A stretch of 64,000 nucleotides of DNA from Gamarada debralockiae. Lineage: Eukaryota; Ascomycota; Leotiomycetes; Helotiales; Hyphodiscaceae. Position numbers and translations under genes: made by a program. A model generated the notes under the pieces. The model was given only the letters and a program-made list of their open reading frames with translations. It was not told the DNA's origin and made no database searches. Position 1 is the stretch's first letter, and the number at the start of each line of letters is the position of its first letter. Shown here one piece after another: positions 21,542 through 32,540 of the stretch. Location: the NCBI GenBank assembly GCA_002803225.1, contig NXFV01001378.1, forward strand, positions 1 to 64,000, given 5' to 3'.

Positions 21542-24010
21542 TCACTTCCCAACAATAGTCTCCAACGTACTCTTCTTCCCATAAGGCCATCTCCAATCCC
21601 GAATGAACTCCGGATCAATACCATTCTCATACGCCTCGGCCTTCGCCGCAATCTGCATATTCACCAACTTCTCTCTCGCTCCACTGCCCTTATTATGCAA
21701 CGTTGGGATACGATCAATCGCATCTATCGCCAAACTGTATCGATCAGTCTCGTTGCGAATAGCGAGTTCAAGAGGGGTGTCGATATTGCCCTTCTCCTTG
21801 TAGCCGCGGACGTGGAGGTTGCAGGAGCCGGGACGCTTATAGGTGAGGCGATGGATGAGGAATGGGTAGGAGTGGAAGTTGAAGATCACGGGTCTGTCTG
21901 CGGTGAAGAGAGAGGTGTATTCGCGGTCTGAGAGGCCGTGGGGATGGTCGACTTCGGAAATCAACTTAAAGAGATCGACGACGTTGACGAATCTGATCTT
22001 GAGATCTGGCAGGAATTCTCGCAGGAGTGCAGTAGCTGCCAAAGCTTCGAGAGTCGGCACGTCACCGCAGGAGGCCATGATGAGATCTGGATCACAGCCT
22101 TGGTCGTTAGACGCCCAGTCCCAGATTCCTAGACCTTTGGTGCAATGCGCGATTGCCTCGTCCATGGTGCAAAATTGTAGGTGTTCTTGTTTATCTGCAA
22201 CGACGACGTTGACGTAATTTGTGCTGCGGAGGCAATGGTCTGTTACGGAGAGTAGGCAGTTTCCATCAGGCGGGAGGTAGATACGGACGACTTGTGGGCT
22301 CTTGTTGGCAACGACGTCCAAGAAGCCAGGATCTTGGTGAGTGAAACCATTGTGGTCTTGTCTCCATACTGTGGCGGTGAGGAGGATGTTGAGGGAGGAG
22401 ATCTTGACGCGCCATTCAACTTCGTTGCACTTCTCGATCCATTTGCAGTGTTGGTTGACCATAGAGTCGATGATGTGGATGAAGGGCTCGTAGCTGTTGA
22501 GGAGACCATGGCGGCCGGAGAGGATGTAGCCTTCCATCCAGCCCTCACAAGTATGTTCGCTCAACATCTCCATCACCCGGCCTTCGTAGGCGAGATTTCC
22601 TCCATCTTCATCTTCCTCAAAGTATTCGCCCATCCAGACCTTCTTGCCTGCTTTATAGATCTCGCTGAGTTTGTTGGACTCGGTCTCATCAGGGCCGAAG
22701 ACACGGAAGTTGTGCATGTTCTTTGCGACGATATCTCGGAGGAACTTGGCCATGTTGGTCATGCTGCCGAGATTTGACACACCGGGATTGATGCTCTCGA
22801 GGGCGTATTTGCGGAAATCGGGCATATGGAGAGGCTTACGGAGAAGACCACCATTGCCAACGGGGTTGGCGCTCATTCTTGAAGTTCCAGTAGGTGCAAG
22901 TGCTTTCAATTCCGGACTCAATGCACCTGACTTGTCAAAGACCTCCTCTGGTTTGTAGCTGCGCATCCAGTTCTCCAATATCTTCAAGTGGTCGGCATTC
23001 GTGGCGACATCTGTGATGGGGATTTGATGAGCTCGCCAGAAACCCTCCAGAAGCTTGCCATCGATCTTTCTTGGACCTGTCCAACCTTTGGGACTTCGAA
23101 GAACGATCATGGGCCAGCGTGGTCGGAAGGCTTTTCCGCTGTCTCGAGCTTGTTTCTGGTATTTGCGGATCTCCAAGACGCAATGCTCTAAGGTTGAAGC
23201 CATTGCTTGATGCATGCTCTCGAGATCACTTCCTTCGACGAAATATGGGGTCCAGCCGTAGCCAAGGAAGAGTTGCTCAAGCTCTTTATGACTGATTCGT
23301 GCGAGGATCGTGGGATTATTGATCTTGTATCCATTGAGATGGAGGACGGGAAGGACTGCGCCGTCAGTGATGGGGTTGAGGAATTTAGTGCTGTGCCAAC
23401 TCGTAGCAAGAGGTCCTGTCTCAGCTTCGCCATCTCCAACCATTGTCAAGGAAATCAGATTCGGGTGGTCGAAGACGGTTCCGAAGGCGTGCGAGATTGA
23501 GTAGCCCAGTTCTCCACCCTCGTGAATGCTGCCAGGCGTCTCCGGGGTGGCGTGACTTCCAACACCTCCTGGAAAGGAAAATTGCTTGAAGAATCTCTGC
23601 ATGCCTTCTTCATTCTCCGTCATATCAGGATACACCTCAGAGTACGTGCCCTCAAGATACGCCTGTGACAGTACAGCCGGAGCTCCATGGCCTGGACCAG
23701 ACACAAAAAGTGCATCCAAATCGTATTTCTTGATCAGGCGATTGAAATGAATCCAGGTGAAAGCTTGACCAGCATCAGAGCCCCAGTGGCCTAGCAATCG
23801 AGCTTTGAGATCTGTCTTCGAGAGTGGCTCTTTGAGAAGTGGGTTCTTTTTCAGGTAGAGCATGCCCAAGCAAAGATATAAGCTGGCCCTAAAATATGCG
23901 TCCACCTTGCGGACTTCTTCGGCGTCGAGGGGCTTCTCGCTCACCGTTGAGCGAGCAATGCCATATGGTGAGATGCTTTCAATAGCTACTTCATCTGAAG
24001 CTGGTGCCAT
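21542..24010 (-). CDS. xfp: D-xylulose-5-phosphate / D-fructose-6-phosphate phosphoketolase
   Basis: Intronless, 822 aa, full family length. It is a thiamine-diphosphate enzyme that cleaves xylulose 5-P (or fructose 6-P) with phosphate to acetyl-P plus glyceraldehyde 3-P (or erythrose 4-P), a route from pentose metabolism to acetate units in the cytosol. Both family signatures are visible: EGGELGYSISHAFG near residue 164 and the ThDP/Mg motif GDGEAETGPLATSWHSTKFLN near residue 191, with HLNGYKI after it. The HWGSDAG and GPGHGAP histidine segments are kept. The C-terminus (TYKRPGSCNLHVRGYKEKGN, ELAIRNETDRYSLAIDA) is typical. The start ATG at 24010 follows a probable 5' UTR intron on the minus strand. 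Lack of introns agrees with the known bacterial origin of fungal phosphoketolases. Confidence 0.95.
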   Translation of the reverse strand: MAPASDEVAIESISPYGIARSTVSEKPLDAEEVRKVDAYFRASLYLCLGMLYLKKNPLLKEPLSKTDLKARLLGHWGSDAGQAFTWIHFNRLIKKYDLDALFVSGPGHGAPAVLSQAYLEGTYSEVYPDMTENEEGMQRFFKQFSFPGGVGSHATPETPGSIHEGGELGYSISHAFGTVFDHPNLISLTMVGDGEAETGPLATSWHSTKFLNPITDGAVLPVLHLNGYKINNPTILARISHKELEQLFLGYGWTPYFVEGSDLESMHQAMASTLEHCVLEIRKYQKQARDSGKAFRPRWPMIVLRSPKGWTGPRKIDGKLLEGFWRAHQIPITDVATNADHLKILENWMRSYKPEEVFDKSGALSPELKALAPTGTSRMSANPVGNGGLLRKPLHMPDFRKYALESINPGVSNLGSMTNMAKFLRDIVAKNMHNFRVFGPDETESNKLSEIYKAGKKVWMGEYFEEDEDGGNLAYEGRVMEMLSEHTCEGWMEGYILSGRHGLLNSYEPFIHIIDSMVNQHCKWIEKCNEVEWRVKISSLNILLTATVWRQDHNGFTHQDPGFLDVVANKSPQVVRIYLPPDGNCLLSVTDHCLRSTNYVNVVVADKQEHLQFCTMDEAIAHCTKGLGIWDWASNDQGCDPDLIMASCGDVPTLEALAATALLREFLPDLKIRFVNVVDLFKLISEVDHPHGLSDREYTSLFTADRPVIFNFHSYPFLIHRLTYKRPGSCNLHVRGYKEKGNIDTPLELAIRNETDRYSLAIDAIDRIPTLHNKGSGAREKLVNMQIAAKAEAYENGIDPEFIRDWRWPYGKKSTLETIVGK

Positions 24011-26282
24011 AATTAGGATTTGGAGAGCTCCGTAGCTCGGATGATTCAGAGAGATTTCGTATGTTGATATTGCGGAGGAGCTGTTATTAGAGAAAATGAC
24101 TTTCTCTTTGTTGGAGAATTCCGCGTTTTCAAAATTGAAGGCTTATCTGTTGAAAGAATGAATTGGCAGGTGAAAGGGAACTTCACTTACCTTATACAAT
24201 ATTTTGGAGGAGTAGCAGATAAAAATCTACTGAGAAGAGAGGGGTTGACGGCTGCACGGGTAGTATGCGGGAGCATGATAGGCTCTCAGAAAGTGGCCTG
24301 ATCACCCAACTTTCAGGTCCGTTTTGTGATAGGATTCTTGCTTTCTCGATGAGTCTGGCAAAGGACGATGGCGAATGGTGGGCTGATGGGTGCGATGCAT
24401 GTATGAGCCTATCGCCAAGAGACCCGAGGTTCCGACCGTTGCTGAGCTCTTGAGATCGTGACGAACGACGCGTCGAGATTCGTTTTGAACGCGGGGTTGA
24501 TTTATGCTCCTTGCTTACTTGCAGGATTACACTGTCCTTGCAGCTTAGAGGTCGATAGTCAATGCTGACTCTGAGGGTGGCTTCAAAGCTTCAGATCCAT
24601 ACGGCAAATGCATTGCATATGATGAGCTTGATGAGAGGCTCTAGCAAATTCGCGGTGGGGGGCGGACTCCGGGCCAGACGAGGAGCTTTCGTTCTTCATG
24701 CAGGGACCCCCGCGCCACAAAATTGTGAGCTGACGATGACGCACGAACATGAGATGATTTTTGCAGATGAACGGAAAATTCGATTCGGACCGGAGACTGA
24801 TAGCGCGACTCAAATGCGCTGAAATACATGCATGGCCTGATGTATTTTGTTAAAAGATGTCGTCTGTGAAATTCAATTGAGAGATCGATGAGCACCGCTG
24901 TGGAAGGTTTCATGAGAGCCCAGCCCAGGGCAAGAGCCGCAGGATCTCCGCCCCGCCCCCAGATTTCCGCAGTACCAAAAATGTAAGATCGATCTTTAGC
25001 TAGTTGCGTAAAGCCTTGATATCCGCAATCCTTATTCGCTGGATAACTAGATCGAATGCTCCCTGAGTTCCCTGTAGCTCGGAGATGTTTTCTCAACCTT
25101 GGTCTCAAGCTCTCAATCACTTACTCAACTTAAACTTATATTCTATAATCAGAGTACCACAGTCCCGGCACAAAAGCCCATAATGTGGTTCCCAAGGCAA
25201 TGAATGTTCTGTCCAGGGCTCAAGTCCAATCATCTCAAGGGTGACTGAACGTTGGAAGACGGAACTATCTAGATAGCTCTAATTGGCCAGATCACATTAT
25301 CTGAACGATCCCATTCGAGGATAAACCAGCAGGCGAAGACGATCACAGAAATACCCTTAGAACGCAAAATCTTCCACGTATTAAACCCAAACAAAACTCT
25401 CTCCCAACTGTAATCGTCTTGTCACCCATATCTCTGCCCATGTCTCTCCTTGTCTATCTATATTTCAAAGAAGTACTCTACCACCTCGACCCCGGCGAGC
25501 CATCATCGAAAGTAAGAACTCGACGATATCGAACGACGACAATCGACGAAGCGACAATCCGAACTAGAATAAACACGCCGCTCCAGAACTGGATCACTGG
25601 CAAATGAGCTCTTCTTTACCGAAAAGCCAATGGGTCATTGCTATTGCGACGAGCAGGACGGTGAGCGAGGAGCTTGTGTCGAGAATTACGTGGATAATTG
25701 TGGCGAAGAGTTTGAACGTTGAGATCATGGGAGGTATAATGCGGTAATTGTTGATGTTTTGAGGAGCATCCGAGGAGTTTTATCCATTCTAGGATTGATG
25801 ATGCTTTACGCTTGCTCTTCATGATTGGATTTGAAGTTTGGATGTTTTAGGTTAAATTTTCGTGGAGAACCTACTCACTCGTATGGCGTGTTGGTTCCAA
25901 ACTTTGTCCCCGACACCGATAGGATAGAATTCAATGGCTCAAAGTGTTTGAAATATTTAAAAGGAGAGAATCTCGCGGACTCCGAGAGGTCTGTTCAAGT
26001 CCCCATCTTACAATCGACGTCACTGGCCTATTTACAACTGTCATACTCAAATCTGATGAATGACTAAATGCAACTGTCTGCAAACCCCTCTTCACTTTCC
26101 ACCTCAAGGCTCTAAGTTTGTGAGCATGGAAGCCGTCTTTTTTGAAGCAGTCTAATAATTTTATTTTACGTTCTTTGTAGCTCTATAGTGTAAGAGCAAT
26201 TCTTCGAAATGCAGTTTCACAAATCCACTACCCCTTTACCCAGTCCACGACTCCCATATCCCCCTCCACAAATCCTAAATCC
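24011..26282. other. Long intergenic stretch
   Basis: 2.3 kb containing the phosphoketolase promoter (minus) and no gene I can support. A 159-codon minus-strand frame at 24641-25120 lacks motifs and an intron context and is probably chance. Small + strand frames at 25419 and 25825 are likewise unsupported. Confidence 0.4.
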
Positions 26283-28080
26283 TTAATCCTCAGAAGCCTC
26301 AACTCTAGCAACATTCGCCTCAGTATTGACCTCCGTCCTCTCACTCTCATGATCCGCCCCAACCCTGTCTCCGGCGTATGCACCTTCTCCTCCTCTCCCA
26401 AATCGGCCCCCCTCACTCTCCACTAAATCCCTAAACTTCGTACTCGGCACAAAGCCCCTGGCTTCCACACCTTTCCAACTTTCTCATAAAGCTCATCCAC
26501 CTCCTCCAGGCTGAGACCCTTCGTCTCATAAATCATACCCCAAACAAAGAACGCACAAACCAAACAACATCCACCCTACAAGAAAAAGATCTTCGCTTTA
26601 AGATCCGCATCACCATTTCCAGAGTTCAACAAGTAGGGAGTGGAGTATGCGATAGCCCGGTTGAGAAGCCAGTTCGATGCGGTTGTCATAGAAAGGCCTT
26701 TTGCGTGTACGCCGAGAGGGAAAATCTCGCCGGTTACGACCCAAGCCACGGGGCCCCAGGAGCAGGCGAAGAAGAAGATATAGATGCATACGAATGCGAC
26801 GAGGGCTTGTTGCGCTGAGACGTTGGTTGAGTTTGGGCCTGGGAAAGCTCTACCTGTTGATGCGACACTACATGTACCTAAAGTCAGAATTACTGCGTCT
26901 TTTCGAAGAAACATGGAAAAGAGTGGAAGGACAACTTACATCATCTGAGCAACAAACATCCCAATAGCACCAAACAGCGAAAGCCTCCTCCAGCCCCACG
27001 TCTCAACAAGATACAACAAGGGAAAGTTGATGCGATGTTGACAGCGCTCGTAATCATACTCGTAACAAACGGGTTACAATTCCCGAATTAACAAAGAACG
27101 TCGTCCATAATAGAAAATAAAATTAACCCCCATTAGCTATTGCAAACTCTGCAACAAACAACCCGTCGCTAACCTCTTGCCCAGCATATGCCACGTCCAG
27201 AATTGTCTATACGAATTCTGACCTCCTAAAGCACATTTCGTGCTTATAGTCGGCTTTGATGTCAGCGAGCTCGTCAATGAGATATGGGTTGTCGACTGGG
27301 AACGGCGCAGGTGGGAGAGTGAGCGTGCGGCTTTTTCGTCTTTGCCGATTTTGATTAGGTAGCGAGGTGTTTCGGGCAGGAAGATCAGGCCGATTCCGAG
27401 GATAGGAGCACACTCGAACTGGATTGCGATGAAGATGCGGTAGGAGCCCGAGTCGGAGCGGTCTTTGGTTGCGTTGTCGACGACTGCTGCGATCCAGAGA
27501 CCGATTGTTATGGCTAGCTGATAGGCGCCTACGATGGCTCCTCGGATCCATTTTGGTGCTGTCTCAGATTGGTAGAGAGGTGTTGGGAAGAAGTTAGAAA
27601 TCGTTCAGTGAAGTAGAGCGGTTGAAGCATGTGCTTACTCAAGGCGGAAATGAGACCGACTCCAAAGCCAGCAAAGAACCTTCCTGCAACAAAGAGAGGA
27701 ATTGCAGCCGACGCAGTTTGCAATATAATACCGAATGAGAACACAACGAGAGTGACCATAAGCACGAGTCTCCTGCCGATCCAATCTCCAAGGAACGCGG
27801 CGCTCAAGACGACGAAGAACGTGCCAGCAGTAAGATGGAAGGGACGATTGCGAGGCCGTGATTGCTGGATCGCCTTTGTGTCGACGATTCCATTCGTTGA
27901 AAATAATTTCAGCCAATGTTTATGACGATGATGCCACCGATGGTGCCGGTGTCATATCTGTGCGACAGCGATTAGGGTGGAAGTGAGAAAAGGGGAGGAC
28001 ATCGCACACTAACAAAATGCAACAAAGAGGCTGACACCAATAACAGTAACTGAAGATCTAGGAGTGACCTCAGGCTTCAT
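26283..28080 (-). pseudogene. Degenerate MFS sugar/quinate-type transporter
   Basis: Clear homology to the MFS sugar porter family in broken pieces. It starts with ATG at 28080 (KPEVTPRSS), runs through YDTGTIGGII, ITASQSSL, AAFLGDWIGRRLVLM, FVAGRFFAGFGVGLISAL, then YQSETAPKWIRGAIVGAYQ, FLPETPRYLIKIGKDEKAAR, LLQSLQQLMGVNFIFYYG, WGPVAWVVTGEIFPLGVHAK, and ends ETKGLSLEEVDELYEKVGK. At least seven single- or two-base frameshifts occur (around 27900, 27865, 27830, 27270, 27110, 27050 and 26440), and the Trp after KIFFL is TAG (26576-26578). Landmark order and length are those of a full 12-helix transporter, so decay is by small lesions, not truncation. Original substrate cannot be told. Confidence 0.88.
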
Positions 28081-28621
28081 GATCCCAATGGATCTTAAAT
28101 TAAAGCGTTTCTTATTTTCTAAAAACATTTCAGCGATTATAATTGATGAAGTAAAAAAGTGATGCTCATTGACTTTATGGGCGCACTGGAAGTTATATAC
28201 TCCCGCATTGCGAAAAGAAAAGTCATATCCTGTGATTTAATCCCCAAAGCACCGTGCGCTGGTAATGCGAGACGTGTAGATGATTGGGAAAATATAACAG
28301 CTGTTGTTGTTTTCGATGTATTTTGTGGCGTGACACAGCCGAGAAATCGGCGCGATTATGTCGAAAAGGGGACCTGATCCTTAAAATGCCATTGGGACGA
28401 TCCGGTAGATATTAATTGGTATCTGTACCCTGAAAGCCTCTTCTCGACACGAACTGATTATCTAGATCTTCTTATAGAATCCAATTGTCTGACATGTGAC
28501 CACAAAGTCGCCGCGTGGCTCGGCTTATTGAGTGGGCCGAGAAGGCGCCAGTGGTCGAAGAGATGAACGAAAGGCTGTTTGTCAGATCTAGAATAATGTT
28601 CGTGAATTCATACCTAGTACA
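28081..28621. other. Intergenic, no gene seen
   Basis: Upstream flank of the dead transporter and 3' flank of the Vps38-like gene. No motif of note. Confidence 0.4.
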
Positions 28622-30349
28622 CTATCTCATGACATTTTCCCTCAAGCCACTCGTCCTTAAACTTTGCCCATGATGTCCTCCAAAAGGCAAAACCACCGCA
28701 TTCCCTCCCTTCCTTATGCCGCCGTTTCCGTTCCCATTGCCTCTAGTCCCCAATCCCAACTCCAATGCTTTCCGCACTTGCTCGCCTTGCCCCGCCCCCA
28801 CCGTACTCTCCGCACTTCCCCTGCGACTTAAATTGGGAGTCACTCTCCCTGCTAGAAGACCCCTGACTCCACCTGCTTTCCTGGCTGGTAACTCGCTGGT
28901 CCCCGCGCTGCACACATACAGCAGGTATTTCAAATTCGGTAACGTCTGCCTGATATCAATAACTTTCAACCCCTGACTCTCTGCTAAACATTCAATATTC
29001 TTGTTCAAGAGGAAAACTCCGTAGTCAAACCGGAAGCGCACAGTGCCTTTCATATAGAGTGGAAAAGTCCGCTGATTGTCTTGGAGTATAGATATCAGGT
29101 CTTGGATGAGCGATCGGGAACCAAAAGCGGAGATAGGATAAGGGAGTGCGATCGAGAGATAATATTGTAGCATATCTACCAACCTCGCAACGTAGCCCAG
29201 GGCTGCAGAAACAACGTCTTCATCAGCGTCGTCAAAAGATGTGTTCGGTAATGGAAGACCGCGGATTGTGAATAACAGCGGATGATCCGTAGGCTCAATA
29301 GGGAAGATGTCCAAGAGTTCTTCGCAGATTCGTCGTCGCTGCCCGTGGATATCTGTCTTGGCTGTCTGGAGCAGTGACCGGCATGACTGTAATTTCTCTT
29401 GCGCACTATCCACATCTGCTTGTGCATGTGCTTGAACCTCCTTCCCAGCCTTTATGGCAGTGCTCCGTGCTGCAATTGAGGTCTTTAACTCTGTGCGCCG
29501 GCGAATGGATTGTTTAAGGAGCTTTCGCTCTGCAGATACATAGCGGGATGCTAACGCAACGTCTTCTTGTGCATGATGCGATTCGTCATCGGGTACGTCT
29601 TGGAGGATTGCGTTTATTTGATTTGCGAGCTCTTCTCGAGTTGCAAGAGCATCTTGTATAGATTCATCGAGGTTGGAAAGCCGCATGAGTGCGCTGTAGG
29701 AGGATGTTGGTAAGGTCGGCGCAGGTTTCGGTTTCGGTGGTTTGGATGACAGGTCGATCGTGTAAATACCATCGATAAGGTGGAAAAGAATGCAGTTGGG
29801 TGGAAAGGGGTGGTTTTCGAGTGTGCCGATGAATTGGAGGGACTGAAGATTGACCTCTTCTTCGATGAGAGGAACAAACTCTTGTCGTTTGACCCATACT
29901 TTGACAGTGACAGTATCCCGACGCGTAGTTGCAGGACCAAAACCAGACAAGTCGAAGAACCGAAAGGTTGGATTTATGGCCTTCTCCACTACCTCGCTGA
30001 TATATATAGGGTCCTCCTGACCCTCGCAATGCAGCGAAAAGAATGTGTCCGCCATCCTGCTGTCTATAACATCCTCGAGCTTCTTTTGCCGAAATCCTGG
30101 ACTCGCGCCAGACCATATTGTGCTTCTCCTTCGAAGCTTTGGAGGTCGCAAGTCTCCCGATGATTGGGCATGATGCAATTGTGGTTCGCGTAAAGCTTCG
30201 AGCTTCTGGGGAGTCTTGTTGAGAGCCGCATCATCAATTGTTCGTCCACGCGGTCGAGATAGGGTGAGATTACGGAGAAATATGCCTTGCAGATGCCGTA
30301 ACTTTCGATTCTGGGGCAAAAGAAGCGGCCGCGATGGTTCGGATGCCAT
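28622..30349 (-). CDS. UVRAG / Vps38-like subunit of PI3-kinase complex II
   Basis: Intronless, 575 aa. Predicted subunit of the Vps34-Vps15-Atg6 complex that makes PI3P on endosomes and vacuoles (sorting, late autophagy). The N-terminal third holds a C2-like segment (DTFFSLHCEGQEDPIYISEV, NPTFRFFDLSGFGP, DTVTVKVWV). A helical coiled coil spans about residues 225-345, and the C-terminal BARA2-like part carries LPYPISAFGSRSLIQD, FPLYMKGTVRFRFDYGVFLLNKNIE and RQTLPNLKYLLYVC, which are the landmarks by which I recognise the Atg14/UVRAG family. A Gly/Asn-rich tail follows. Atg14 is the alternative, but this C-terminus and the length fit Vps38/UVRAG better. It is 400 nt downstream of rae1 on the same strand. 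Confidence 0.85.
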   Translation of the reverse strand: MASEPSRPLLLPQNRKLRHLQGIFLRNLTLSRPRGRTIDDAALNKTPQKLEALREPQLHHAQSSGDLRPPKLRRRSTIWSGASPGFRQKKLEDVIDSRMADTFFSLHCEGQEDPIYISEVVEKAINPTFRFFDLSGFGPATTRRDTVTVKVWVKRQEFVPLIEEEVNLQSLQFIGTLENHPFPPNCILFHLIDGIYTIDLSSKPPKPKPAPTLPTSSYSALMRLSNLDESIQDALATREELANQINAILQDVPDDESHHAQEDVALASRYVSAERKLLKQSIRRRTELKTSIAARSTAIKAGKEVQAHAQADVDSAQEKLQSCRSLLQTAKTDIHGQRRRICEELLDIFPIEPTDHPLLFTIRGLPLPNTSFDDADEDVVSAALGYVARLVDMLQYYLSIALPYPISAFGSRSLIQDLISILQDNQRTFPLYMKGTVRFRFDYGVFLLNKNIECLAESQGLKVIDIRQTLPNLKYLLYVCSAGTSELPARKAGGVRGLLAGRVTPNLSRRGSAESTVGAGQGEQVRKALELGLGTRGNGNGNGGIRKGGNAVVLPFGGHHGQSLRTSGLRENVMR

Positions 30350-30748
30350 CTTGCTGGTGCATTAATGTGGTGTGGGATTGGTGAATAGGTTAGTTGTCGC
30401 GTACAACGGAAGAAAGCCGCACCGAGTTTTTCAGCCTCGTCAGTGAGGCTCCGTATGCAGAGCACGGTGTTGTGAATTGACTTGCAGAATAGAGACTGCA
30501 TTCATTTGAATTATTTTAGCGATTTGAAGGAGAACTTTTACGTTGTGATGATTTGGATTCAAATTCTCTAGCGCTACGCTTTGCTTTGCTTGCTTGTAAA
30601 GGAAAATTGCCCAGGTCTGTCCCAGAAGCTCTGGTCGGGCTGATTACCATTCCCCTTCGCTACTCACTCCGGAAATCCATCGCAGTGTTCCATAGTCATC
30701 GAATAATTTCAGAGCTGCACCCCTGTATGAAGTTCAACGCAATCCCAT

Positions 30749-32025
30749 TCAGCGTCTCTTTGTCAGCTGCCTCGGCTTGCATTCCTCGTTGGTGGTGGAA
30801 TGAAGCATGACTTTGTTAACGTGTTGAGGAGAGTTGAAAGCATAACCTTTGCTCCAGTCGTAACTGATTGCGTAGGCGAAGATCTCACCATCTTTATTGA
30901 ACGCCGTTGCGGATATAGGAGCTCCTACAGACGAATAGCCTTTAATCCTCTGGCGAGCATCCTTATCCCAGAAATGGAATGTGCCATCCGATCCTGCAGT
31001 ACTAAATGTTCCATGAACCGGGTGAAAAGAGATGGCGTTGACGCTGAAGACGTCGGCTACGTTGTTGTTCTGGGATATCTTGGAGTCAGTATCAATAGGT
31101 GAGGAAGAGAGAACTGTTGAAAGCGATGGAGTTAATACTTACGGGCTGGCCTCGGTGGCATCTAAAGGTAAAGTTGTCGCTTCGTGGAAGCAGTTAGCTT
31201 GAAGGCCGCAGGATGTGAAGGAAGGAGGATAATGAAAATCAAATTTACCCCACGACCTTGGGTTCAATATATTGGAATGAGCATCTGCCTTCAGTACTTC
31301 CAATTCCATAACCAGAAGAATCGATGAAACAACTGACGACCCTAGTCTGATGATTGAGTCCGCTCAGTTGAGTCTTGAAGAATTTAGTTGGCTCGGTGAG
31401 GTTGACAACATTGATATACCGCTCTGCTGTGGCAATCACAAGCAGCTTGTCCTTCGCATCCAATGAGTAGACCTTGTCCTGGCAGGAGAGAGACGCTGCA
31501 GCGGTTGGTTGTCTGAGGTCCCAATATTTCACAGTCTTATCCCACGACCCAGTGACAATCATAGGAGCATTTGAAGTTGGGATTTCGAAGAATCGGAGGG
31601 ACCTAATGGGTGCGTCGTGTGCGGCTATTTGCTGAGCAGGAGCTCCGTTTGCACCGAGGTCGAGAAGTCGAGCTGTCTTATCTGCGCTGGCGCCTGCGAC
31701 TTGTTGACCATTCTATTGAATCTGCTATTAGAGCTATTCAGGAATATAGGACAGGAAGGCGACATACATTTGACCACGCACAGCCAAGTACCGGGCCATC
31801 GAAGTTGATAATTGCTTTTCCTTCACCTGCTGAGTTTTGAGTAACATCGTAGATGCGAACCTTGCCGTCCCATGAAGCAACGGAAAGGAAATTAGCTTTC
31901 GGTGACCAGGACAAGTCAGAGATGCTGTCGTCTGGAGGAGACGTAAGTGTAACATCTTTTGAGAGTTCTCCACTCAATGCAGCAGCACTTGGTGTTGAAC
32001 TCGAGCGACTAAAGGTGTAAGACAT
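30749..32025 (-). CDS. rae1: Nuclear pore/mRNA export WD40 protein Rae1 (Gle2)
   Basis: Four exons: 32025-31768, 31712-31249, 31179-31143 (only 37 nt) and 31069-30749, all in phase, give 359 aa, the usual Rae1 length. It is a seven-bladed WD40 propeller that binds the GLEBS motif of a nucleoporin at the pore and acts in mRNA export and spindle function. Rae1 landmarks: DSISDLSWSPKANFLSVASW, GPVLGCAWS, QQVAGASADKTARLLDLG, MIVTGSWDKTVKYWDLR, NFTFRCHR, then NAISFHPVHGTFSTAGSDGT, FWDKDARQRIKGY, and AYAISYDWSKGY near the end. Start is the first ATG, MSYTFSRSS. Confidence 0.95.
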
Positions 32026-32540
32026 CTTGTTGACCTGAATGAAGTTTTTGACGGTCGAGAAGGCTGAAGCATGAACTTCAAGAGAACGCGGTTGAGTTCA
32101 AGTTGCGTGCGCACTTACGCGACTTTAATAGACCTACGCTTTCAGTGGTTTGATGAAAGTTCACCTTGGCCTGTGGTAAGTAACAGATGTCTTGGGAAGA
32201 GAAGCTTGATGGTTCCTTCACTCTTCGCATTTATCCCAGAAATCACCAAGGATCCGAGATGGACTTGAACGAAAGCAAAATAGGCAGCGACGCGGGGTGG
32301 AGCTTGGACCACCACGTGATCACATGACACAATTCTATTTACGTGGCTGGATACTTTGACATTCTTCAACAAACGTAACTGTACTCGGTGCTTTTGGCAA
32401 AAGTACGTATCAAAGAGAGTTCCTATCCAATGGCGAGATCTTTTTAAACCGACCGCTATCCTGAACCCTTCCCTGTGTATCCAGACATAATTCCTGGCCA
32501 ACCAAATCTCCTGAGTTGTGACCAGCAACATGAACTTCCA
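32026..32540. other. rae1 upstream region
   Basis: Probable rae1 promoter. The 191-codon minus-strand frame at 32142-32717 is rich in His/Leu without motifs and overlaps the better + strand remnant, so it is not called. Confidence 0.35.

Noticed and set aside
24641..25120. 159-codon open frame on the minus strand
   Set aside because: No ATG context, domain, signal or intron grammar, and composition unlike neighbouring genes. Most likely a chance frame.
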